A DNA stretch of 64,000 bases, taken from Polyangiaceae bacterium (GTDB lineage Bacteria; Myxococcota_A; Polyangia; Polyangiales; Polyangiaceae). Location: positions 1 through 64,000 of the forward strand of contig JAFGIS010000515.1 of assembly GCA_016929495.1 (NCBI GenBank), in the 5' to 3' direction. Of this stretch, positions 52,244-64,000 are shown in pieces. Below the pieces are notes generated by a model that had not been told where the DNA came from, searched no databases, and saw nothing but the letters and a program-made list of their open reading frames with translations. The position numbers were made by a program, and so were the translations under genes. How positions within the stretch are numbered: position 1 is the stretch's first letter; every line of letters starts with the position of its first letter.

Positions 52244-52731
52244 GGCGTCTCGCGTCGCATCTACGACTGCTGGGCGCCGTGCTGCTTCTCGGAGCTTGTC
52301 GCAGTCGCGAGTCGGAGCCGCTGGTCACGTGTGCCGAGTTCGGCGTCCTCTTCGGCGGTCAAGTACAGACACTCGACCAGATCCCGTTCGAGCTCGACCG
52401 CGCGCGACAGACGGTTGGTTTCCGACTCGAGTTCACCAGCGTGCTCGGTTCCTCCCTGCCGATTGCATGGGAGCTCGACATGCCATGTCGCGCGAGACGG
52501 CCCGACGCGGGTACCAGCGCGAGACCGGGGCGAGCCGTTCGCCGGGGCAGTGCAGAGGCCAAGATCGGACGCCGCAACTTCGAACAGGTGCTGGTCTTCG
52601 AGCCGAGCGACATGTTGGGTACCTGGAACATCCGCGTGCGCGCCGGCCCCGTCTGGGTCATCGACCGGCCGTTCCTCGTCTACGACGCCGAAGCGCGGCG
52701 TCAGGCGAACCGCGCGGACGCAGGCATGTAG
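52240..52731 (+). CDS. Small predicted lipoprotein, unknown function
   Basis: The 163-residue protein starts at the ATG overlapping the rsmA stop. The signal MRRLASHLRLLGAVLLLGAC has a good lipobox (LGAC, Cys20). The remaining 143 residues seem to form one beta-rich domain (VGFRLEFTSVLGSSLPIAWE, FEQVLVFEPSDMLGTWNIRV) with no recognisable family. It is the last gene of the run starting at 49043. Confidence 0.75.
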   Translation: MRRLASHLRLLGAVLLLGACRSRESEPLVTCAEFGVLFGGQVQTLDQIPFELDRARQTVGFRLEFTSVLGSSLPIAWELDMPCRARRPDAGTSARPGRAVRRGSAEAKIGRRNFEQVLVFEPSDMLGTWNIRVRAGPVWVIDRPFLVYDAEARRQANRADAGM

Positions 52732-52790
52732 AGCGCCGGTCTTGTTGCTGCAACGCCCTCTGCCGCGGCAGGACTACGCTGCCATGCGAC

Positions 52791-52805
52791 CTCGGCGCAG
52801 CCGAG
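52791..52805. terminator. Short hairpin between convergent genes
   Basis: CTCGGC (52791-52796), gca, GCCGAG (52800-52805) lies between the stops of the small lipoprotein and hisC. A 12-bp palindrome CTGCCGCGGCAG (52760-52771) is just upstream. Both fit weak termination structures. Confidence 0.4.
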
Positions 52806-52875
52806 ACCTTCATCGGTGCATGAGCAGAGCCATCTTGTGGTGTCTGGCGATGATCCGCCGACAGAACGTTGCAGA

Positions 52876-53937
52876 CTACTTCGGGACCAGCAGGCGCAGG
52901 GCGCCGAGCAGGGCCACGGCGTCGTAGTCGGTACCGATGCTGATGCGAAGGAACTGTTCGATGCGCGGCGCGGAGAAGTGGCGAACGAGGATGCGTGCCT
53001 CTCGAAGGCCCCGAAGTAGCGCCCGCGCGTCGTGCTGGGGGTGGCGCGCAAACACGAAGTTGGCGCACGACGGCAGAACCTCGAACCCGAGCTCGCGCAG
53101 GCCCTCGGTCACCACGGTGCGGGTGATCATGATCGACTGGCGCGTTCTCTCGAAATGGTCCTGATCCTCCAGGGCGGCTACCGCACCGACGATCGCCAGT
53201 CGATCCAACGGATACGAATTGAAGCTGTTCTTGACACGCTCCAGCCCCTCGACGAGCTCCGGATGCCCCATGGCGAACCCTACCCTGAGCCCTGCCAGTG
53301 AGCGCGCCTTGGAGAGCGTGTGGACGACAAGCAGGTTGTCATAGCGTCCCACGAGTGGTACCGCCGACTCTGCTCCGAAGTCCACGTAGGCCTCGTCGAC
53401 CACGACGACCGAATCTCGATTTCTCTGGAGCAACCGTTCGATCTGCGCGATCGGGAGCGCCAAGCCGGTAGGCGCGTTCGGATTGGCGAGCACGATGCCG
53501 CCATTTGGGCGAACGTAGTCGTCGACGCGGACATTGAAATGCGCGTCGAGCGCAACGGTCTCGTAGGCGATCCCGTAGAGCCGCGCAAAGACCGGATAGA
53601 AGGTGTAGGTGACGTCCGGGAAGAGGATGGGCGCTTCGTGCTGGAGCAGAGCCCGGAAAACGTGAGCAAGCACCTCGTCCGAGCCGTTGCCCACGAAGAC
53701 CTGTTCGGGGCTCACCCCGTGGTGTCGGCACACCGCGCGTCGAACGGAATCCGACTCCGGCTCTGGATAGAGGCGCAGGCGCTGCGCCGCCTCTTGTGCA
53801 ATGGCCTCGACGACTCGCGGCGATGGATCGTACGGATTCTCGTTGGTGTTGAGCTTGACCAGATCGTCGACTCTGGGCTGCTCGCCAGGCACGTACGGGC
53901 TGAGGCCGCAGATTGTCTTGCTCCAGAAACGACTCAC
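52876..53937 (-). CDS. hisC: Histidinol-phosphate aminotransferase
   Basis: Fold-type I PLP aminotransferase that makes histidinol phosphate. The 353-residue protein shows [16 protein letters not shown], the PLP-binding [27 protein letters not shown] (Asp181), the Schiff-base lysine Lys210 in [16 protein letters not shown], and [13 protein letters not shown] near the end. GTG 53937 is preceded by AAGGAGA. The frame is open to 54249 but lacks similarity there. No other his genes are adjacent; relatives that accept aromatic substrates cannot be fully excluded. Confidence 0.92.
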   Translation of the reverse strand: MSRFWSKTICGLSPYVPGEQPRVDDLVKLNTNENPYDPSPRVVEAIAQEAAQRLRLYPEPESDSVRRAVCRHHGVSPEQVFVGNGSDEVLAHVFRALLQHEAPILFPDVTYTFYPVFARLYGIAYETVALDAHFNVRVDDYVRPNGGIVLANPNAPTGLALPIAQIERLLQRNRDSVVVVDEAYVDFGAESAVPLVGRYDNLLVVHTLSKARSLAGLRVGFAMGHPELVEGLERVKNSFNSYPLDRLAIVGAVAALEDQDHFERTRQSIMITRTVVTEGLRELGFEVLPSCANFVFARHPQHDARALLRGLREARILVRHFSAPRIEQFLRISIGTDYDAVALLGALRLLVPK

Positions 53938-54417
53938 GACACGTCTTCTCCTTGCGCGATCAGCCTTCGACTGACCGCGTGGCCCGACAAGATCGACAGG
54001 CGGCCGGGCACTGTCCATCGAATGGCCAGCCGGACGTGGGTCGAAGGATCCCGCGCCCGTGACGGTCGCTACCACCCCGCGCGCTAGTTCACCAGCACGA
54101 CACGGACGTGGCAACCAAGCACGGGTCGGCACGTCGAGGGACCCCCCCAACCCCAAGAAACGAGCGCCGAGCCGATCCCTCTGTGGCAGGACGCCGAAAG
54201 CCCCAAGAAGAGCACGCGTACTGGATGACCGCCGGGGCTGGCAGCGCAAGCCCAGCTTGCGCTCTCCTGGGAGTGCGCTACCCGTTCATGGTCCTGTTCT
54301 CTCGGCATGGCATCGGTTCAGCCGGCGTCCTTGTGAGCTCCCCCCGGTGAGTTCTTGGCATGAGGCCAGCGACAGCCGAACCCACCCGAGCCGGCTCGTT
54401 CCGCGTTTCGCAGCTGC
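53938..54417. other. Divergent intergenic region, no gene supported
   Basis: About 480 bp lie between hisC and the protease-like gene. Open frames here are extensions of hisC or Arg/Pro-rich shadows. A T-box or attenuator could be expected before hisC but I do not see one. Confidence 0.4.
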
Positions 54418-55560
54418 ATGCACGCTCCCGGATACACGCTACCAACGCTGCCTCCTCCTCCGCGGGCGCCCTCTGCCGCTCGGCGGTGGGTCGCGCTCGG
54501 CTCGTCGGCAGCGCTCGTCGGAGCGAGCATCGGTTTGGTGTACCTTGGAGCCGCGATCGATCCCTCCCCGCCCGTCGCCAGGGTCCTCGGGCGCCGCGTT
54601 GCCGATCCGGGCTCTCGCGCCGTGCGGGTCTCGCCGATGAGCTGGCTGTCACGTAGCCATGTGAGCGTACGGATGCGCGCACGGATCGACAACGGCGAAG
54701 AGACCACGCAGAGCGCGCCGTCCCATGCCGTTCGCGTGGCGCTGGACACCGGGACCTCGGACCCCGTGCTGACGGACCAAGGCTTGGCGCGGCTCGGCAT
54801 CGGGCATGCGGCTGAATCGCCTCGCACCATTGCGAGCTTCACCGGTGCATCGGTGCCTGCGTTCCCGCTCTCCTTCGCGGTGATCCTCGATCCGGACAGG
54901 TCGACCGGCGGCGTTGCGCTGCCGGTCTGGCACCACATCAAAGGCGAGCTGTTCGGGGTCCATGTGGTCGCGTCGCCGCTCGATCTCGCGCCGCAGGGCG
55001 GAGCGGTCCGACTCGATCTCGAGCACGACGAGCTCGTGCGCTGCGAGTCTCTGCAGAGCTGCGTGCCCGCTGGCAGCCTCTCAGCGCTCGACACGGTCGC
55101 CTGTCCGGACAGCGGTGGGTTGTTCGGTATTCGCGTGGTGCTGGCAGGAGCCGAACACACGCTCATGCTGGACACGGGCGGTCCCACTGTTCTCGGTCGA
55201 ACGCTGGCGGCAGCTCGAACCGCGGGGCAGCCACAGGCAGTCGAGGCGCGCGGCAGCCTGGTCGGCGCCTCGGGAGACGCACCCGCGCTGCGGGCGATGG
55301 GACGCTGGTCTGTGTCGCTCGGTCGCCCGGCGATCCACCGCTTTCTCTCACGGGTCTGGGTGCTCGAGGCCAAACGCACCGGGGCACTGGAACGGTGTTT
55401 CCCCGATGGCTCGCTGGGGTTCGACGCATTCGTCGGTTGCACGTTGGTGCTCGAGGACGCGCCCAGCCCGAAAGCCTTCGTGCGCTGCAATCCCGCCAGC
55501 CCTGTAATCCGATCCGAATCGGGGAACGGTGCCCACTGGGACGAGCCCGGCGCACGGTAA
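54418..55560 (+). CDS. Membrane-anchored retropepsin-like protein with two DTG motifs
   Basis: The 380-residue protein has an N-terminal membrane segment at about 24-46 (VALGSSAALVGASIGLVYLG). Two aspartic-protease-type motifs follow: VALDTGTSDPV (Asp110) and LMLDTGGPTVLG (Asp252), each followed by a hydrophobic strand as in pepsin/retropepsin folds, and a late LGFDAFVGCTLVLED. One chain therefore holds both halves, like pepsins but with little other similarity. Four Cys residues sit between the motifs. It is expected in the periplasm; the substrate is unknown. Confidence 0.65.
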   Translation: MHAPGYTLPTLPPPPRAPSAARRWVALGSSAALVGASIGLVYLGAAIDPSPPVARVLGRRVADPGSRAVRVSPMSWLSRSHVSVRMRARIDNGEETTQSAPSHAVRVALDTGTSDPVLTDQGLARLGIGHAAESPRTIASFTGASVPAFPLSFAVILDPDRSTGGVALPVWHHIKGELFGVHVVASPLDLAPQGGAVRLDLEHDELVRCESLQSCVPAGSLSALDTVACPDSGGLFGIRVVLAGAEHTLMLDTGGPTVLGRTLAAARTAGQPQAVEARGSLVGASGDAPALRAMGRWSVSLGRPAIHRFLSRVWVLEAKRTGALERCFPDGSLGFDAFVGCTLVLEDAPSPKAFVRCNPASPVIRSESGNGAHWDEPGAR

Positions 55561-55580
55561 GCGCTCGCCCGTGCGCGGTG

Positions 55581-56087
55581 CTACGGGCTCCTGGGGTCGT
55601 CGTCCGAGACCGAGAAGCTCTCGCGCGGCTCGGCCTCCATCTCGGCAAAGACACGAAACGTCGGCGGCGGCGGATCGCCGTAGAGCTCGAGCTGCGCAGC
55701 CGCCCAGAGCTGTCGCGACACGAGCTCGCCGTGTTCGGCGCTGGCCGTCTCACCGGAGAATGCGTCCAGCGCGTCCGTCGACTCCTTGAACTCCAGACGA
55801 ACCCGCACGGGATCGATCCGGTCCTTGACGATGTAGCGCTCTACGAGCAGCACCACGCGATCGTTCGCGACCTCGGCGAAGCCCGCGCCGGTCGCGCAGC
55901 GACACGGCTGGTTGCCCTTGACGTAGGTCACGATGCCGGTCCGCACGGCCGCCATGAGCGGCCTATGGCCGGGCAGCACCCCGAACTCGCCGGCGACACC
56001 GGGGAGTGTGAGCTCCTGGACGGACTCACGGACGGCAACCCCTTCGGGGGTAATGATCTCGAGCGCGATGAGTTGGATGTCGGCCAT
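55581..56087 (-). CDS. atpC: ATP synthase F1 epsilon subunit
   Basis: The N-terminal beta-sandwich is clear: IQLIALEIITPEGVAVRESV, LTLPGVAGEFGVLPGHRPLM and VRTGIVTYV, followed by the helical tail. At 168 residues it is longer than the usual 130-140, with an acidic C-terminal tail (FSVSDDDPRSP). It follows atpD by 30 bp on the same strand. No other ATP synthase genes are in the window. Confidence 0.9.
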   Translation of the reverse strand: MADIQLIALEIITPEGVAVRESVQELTLPGVAGEFGVLPGHRPLMAAVRTGIVTYVKGNQPCRCATGAGFAEVANDRVVLLVERYIVKDRIDPVRVRLEFKESTDALDAFSGETASAEHGELVSRQLWAAAQLELYGDPPPPTFRVFAEMEAEPRESFSVSDDDPRSP

Positions 56088-56117
56088 GTGAAGCAGCCCG
56101 GAAACGACAGACGCGTC

Positions 56118-59880
<3,763 letters not shown>

Positions 59881-59903
59881 CCCCATGACAACGCGAGGTA
59901 GCG

Positions 59904-61898
<1,995 letters not shown>

Positions 61899-62241
61899 GG
61901 GCGGCGGCGCCTGGCGCCGGAGCCGCACGGCTCGTCTTGCGCCAATCTCGAGAGGCGATTTCAGGGTGATGCCCCCACCACCATCCGTCCTCGCGCTGCG
62001 CGCTGCGGGCGGGCCCCAAGCTCTGGCCGCCGCAGGCGGACAGCAAGCTTGGGGTATGGCCTCCCCCCAATCGCCCGCCGAGGTGGGCTCAGGGGGAGGT
62101 GAGATCACGCGGCGCTGGCTACGTAGTCCACGAGAAACCGTAAGACTTCTCGCAAGTCACTCGGCGAAGACGCCGGACGAAGAAGTCGCTCTCCCTCTCG
62201 CGCACGTGGCCGAGCGGGGTCCCGGCTGCCGAGCCCTGTGA
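61899..62241. other. Downstream region of rpoD with GC-rich inverted repeats
   Basis: Right after the rpoD stop lies CGGCGCC-t-GGCGCCG (61905-61919), which may help termination. Further on, CCCCAAGCT (62014-62022)/AGCTTGGGG (62046-62054) and CCTCCCCC (62060-62067)/GGGGGAGG (62092-62099) form two successive stems. No gene is supported; short frames look spurious. Confidence 0.5.
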
Positions 62242-62538
62242 CCTGCTGTCGTCTACGCTGACGCACTCTTCACCGCGCGGCCGCATCGGTTCCTGCTCGT
62301 GCAGCCGACATCGGCAGCGGTCGGAGCGGTGGCGCACAGTGCAGCAGAAGCGGTGCGGCTCGCCAAGCGGCGGGGCGGACGGATCACCCCGCTCCTGGTG
62401 GTGCCGTACACGAGTGAACTCGGCCGGCACGCATGCGATGCCGCGGGCGTGTCGTGGTTCGATAGTCGCTCCGTGACACTCACGGACAATCCGTACCGTT
62501 ACACCACGTGCCTTTGTGAGAACTGCTTGTGCACATGA
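62242..62538 (+). pseudogene. Fragment resembling an AbiEi/RE-like antitoxin-type protein
   Basis: The plus-strand frame open from 62242 contains FLLVQPTSAAVGAVAHSAAE, then ITPLLVVPYTSELGRHACDA and AGVSWFD. This resembles the strand-helix segment (PLLVVPY...GVSWLDLSGN) of restriction-endonuclease-like proteins of the AbiEi/type IV toxin-antitoxin group, from memory. The usual continuation DLSGNA is replaced by DSRSVTLTDN and the frame ends soon after. No start codon or upstream HTH part is present. It is probably a leftover 5'- and 3'-truncated gene. Its end overlaps the Cys-rich gene on the other strand. Confidence 0.5.
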
Positions 62539-62914
62539 GACTAGCTACCTTCAGGCAGTCCGAAGGCGTACCGCCGTAGTAGTACTCCGTAATGGTTCCG
62601 CCGGCGCGTCCATATCGGCACGTGGCCACAACCTCGCCGGAGCAGGTTCCGTTCTCCTTCCACTTCCCATTTGAATCGTTCTGCTCCTCGCACGTCGTCT
62701 GCAGCTCCTCTGCCTCGTACTCGACGTCTTCGTATTGACAGCAGAACTCGTTGCAGTTGCTGATGGTCTCATCCACTCGAGTGTCACAGCTTCCACTGAC
62801 TCGACTCGAACACGCCAGGTGAATCAAGCCGAAGACCCAAGTCACCGCAGCACCACAATCCAACCTCGTGGCAATGCCCAACCGTGACGAACGCACCACT
62901 TGACGAAAACGCAT
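62480..62914 (-). CDS. Small Cys-rich secreted protein
   Basis: The 144-residue protein has a hydrophobic N-terminal segment ending GLIHLACSS (about 26-35). The mature part has 12 cysteines when the one at the signal end is counted, for example SNCNEFCCQYEDVEYEAEEL, CSGEVVATCRYG and DCLKVASLMC. Its base composition is clearly less GC-rich than in the core genes around it. Even Cys number and secretion signal imply a disulfide-rich extracellular or lipid-anchored protein; no family is recognised. A transferred origin is possible. Confidence 0.6.
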   Translation of the reverse strand: MRFRQVVRSSRLGIATRLDCGAAVTWVFGLIHLACSSRVSGSCDTRVDETISNCNEFCCQYEDVEYEAEELQTTCEEQNDSNGKWKENGTCSGEVVATCRYGRAGGTITEYYYGGTPSDCLKVASLMCTSSSHKGTWCNGTDCP

Positions 62915-63302
62915 CTGCGTACACTACCACGGCCTTTGGTAGTCACACGAACGTCTTGGATGAGGCTCAGATTCGGAGTACGTTTCTTCGAACAGAGACT
63001 GAGGATGAGCTGCCCACCCCGGCCGCCGTTGGCCCGCGGGGACAGCCGGCGGCCCGCCGCCTCCCAAGGGCCTGCTCGGCCTTCGGCCTGCGCGTGGCCC
63101 GGGAGGGGCGAGCGCGACGAGTCAGGTCGCTTTGGGTCGTGGCTCCTGGATCTCCGCACCCCTATGGTCCGAATCCTGGCTACCGACCGCGCGAATGTGG
63201 AATGTGGGAGTTCCGCAGCCCGTCTTCGCCGAGACGATGCGCATCGTGCCCCGTGGAGGGGCCGATATCGGCTGCGTGCCTCGCCAACCGTCCCGCAAAC
63301 CT
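62915..63302. other. Intergenic region rich in GC stems, no gene supported
   Basis: GGCCGCCG (63021-63028) pairs with CGGCGGCC (63047-63054). CCTCC plus GGGCC (63060-63072) pairs with GGCCC plus GGAGG (63096-63106) around a small bulge. These may terminate the transcript of the gene at 63303-63920, which runs toward them. Long open frames on both strands are Arg/Pro/Ser-rich shadows. Confidence 0.4.
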
Positions 63303-63920
63303 TCACCCCGGAAACCACCGCCGAAGCGTGGCCCGGAGCTTCCCGAAAGCCGGGTCGACGCAGCTCTCGAGCGGCAGAACGCGCGCAAGCTCCGCGAACA
63401 GCCCCGCCGACACCGGCTGCCTCACCTCGCCCAGCGCGCGCCGCATCGCCGATTTCGGGTCCCTCGGCTTCTGGGTAGCAGTCGCGGCGAGAGAGGACGC
63501 GACGAGCCACTCGCGGAGCGTTGGCCGCCTTCCCTCCCACCCCAGAATGCGGGCCACTGCCGCCGATTCCGCCCAGACCCACGCCTCGAGCTCCGGATCG
63601 ATGACCACCGCCGCCGATCGGCCTTCCCAGCCGTTGGCTGCCAATGCGGCCTCGACGTCCTCTTCGATGAGAGCTCGTGCGCGTTCGTCGCCGCAGCCGT
63701 GCCGGTCGAAGATTACGAGCGCGCGCTCGTACTGCCGCAAGTACGGACGCAAGAAATCGTGAGACCGCCTCCGGCAGCCTGGGTCCCGCCCCGAATGTCG
63801 GAGAACCCGAGCACGCACCGGGCGAGTTCCCAGGGCAACATGGCGCTCGAGCAGGGCCTCTAGGCCCTTCTGCGTGTCGGCATCGGCCGTGAGCACCAAC
63901 AAGTCTGCCTGCAGCGTCAC
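63303..63920 (-). CDS. TOPRIM/DUF4276-like protein, possible defence-system component (MAD4-like)
   Basis: The 205-residue protein starts at GTG 63920, overlapping the upstream stop (GTGA). Visible elements are DLLVLTADADTQKGLEALLE, RHSGRDPGC, YERALVIFDRHGCGDERA, VVIDPELEAWVWAES and the end FGKLRATLRRWFPG. The alternating hydrophobic/acidic pattern (TADAD, FDRHGCG, IDPELEAWVW) fits a TOPRIM-like fold as in DUF4276. From memory, similar sequences are named MAD4 in methylation-associated defence systems; this is unverified. Such genes usually follow an AAA ATPase, which the truncated upstream gene could be. Confidence 0.6.
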   Translation of the reverse strand: MTLQADLLVLTADADTQKGLEALLERHVALGTRPVRARVLRHSGRDPGCRRRSHDFLRPYLRQYERALVIFDRHGCGDERARALIEEDVEAALAANGWEGRSAAVVIDPELEAWVWAESAAVARILGWEGRRPTLREWLVASSLAATATQKPRDPKSAMRRALGEVRQPVSAGLFAELARVLPLESCVDPAFGKLRATLRRWFPG

Positions 63921-64000
63921 CCGAGCACTCCGCTCGCGAACAACGTCCCCAGGTCAGGATCCTGTTTCCAGTCTCGCAACGCCGGGTGCTCACTTCCGCG
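63917..64000 (-). CDS. C-terminal end of an unidentified gene, cut by window edge
   Basis: An open frame entering from the right edge encodes 27 residues including HPALRDWKQDPDLGTLFASG and ends with TGA at 63917-63919, overlapping the next gene's GTG by four bases. The tight coupling shows it is a real gene in the same operon. Too little is present to assign a family. Confidence 0.6.
   Translation of the reverse strand, partial: RGSEHPALRDWKQDPDLGTLFASGVLG

Noticed and set aside
54318-55490. 390-codon minus-strand frame opposite the retropepsin-like gene
   Set aside because: It is Ser/Arg/Thr-rich with no domain, typical of an antisense shadow in high-GC DNA, while the plus frame has motifs and a membrane segment.
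62842-63993. 383-codon minus-strand frame over the TOPRIM-like gene
   Set aside because: Arg/Gly/Ser-rich shadow; the overlapping 205-aa frame has motifs and start-stop coupling.

Overview
The window is high-GC bacterial DNA with dense, often overlapping genes. Its outer-membrane and regulatory gene content points to Myxococcota, probably the Polyangia side: Cys-rich DUF4215-type repeats, beta-propeller lipoproteins, OmpA with thrombospondin type 3 repeats, an MglA-like GTPase, a Ser/Thr kinase and TamA/TamB. This assignment is inferred from gene families, not from a marker tree. Most of the window is chromosomal core. Two stretches look accessory: about 1.5-5.4 kb, and 62 kb to the right end.

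Left part (1-16 kb). The head of a dcw cluster (mraZ-rsmH) runs off the left edge; rsmH carries an in-frame amber codon. Next come a VapBC pair, a membrane-anchored FGE/SUMF1-fold protein, an Asn-codon-rich segment that looks like the template repeat of a diversity-generating retroelement (DGR), an Avd-type protein and a second VapBC pair. No reverse transcriptase is present. Core genes follow: rsmE, a lipoprotein, tamA-tamB, a methyltransferase and a LytM-type peptidase. The last two are separated by a perfect 32-bp palindrome.

Middle (16-43 kb). This part holds a membrane protein, an OmpA-like protein, a CAP-domain protein, an MCE/MlaD protein, an MglA-like GTPase with a Ser/Thr kinase, and a large Cys-rich lipoprotein with a fibro-slime-like domain. 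After a gene-poor kilobase come a HAD phosphatase, hrpB, a gntR-trpB-trpA operon with a likely operator, mutS, two large lipoproteins in tandem and a newly found 58-residue gene with a good promoter.

Right part (43-64 kb). A DUF4350-like gene and moxR are followed by a coiled-coil lipoprotein, an Omp85 protein, a Cys-rich Sel1-like protein, a DUF58 protein, rsmA, a small lipoprotein, hisC and a double-DTG retropepsin-like protein. Then come an isolated atpD-atpC pair and, divergently, dnaG-rpoD. The last 2 kb holds a fragment resembling an AbiEi-like protein, a Cys-rich secreted protein, a TOPRIM/DUF4276-like (possibly MAD4-like) protein and the tail of a gene cut by the window end, which suggests a defence-type island.

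The best candidates for an unusual system are the RT-less DGR remnant at 2.9-4.8 kb and the defence-like unit at the right edge.
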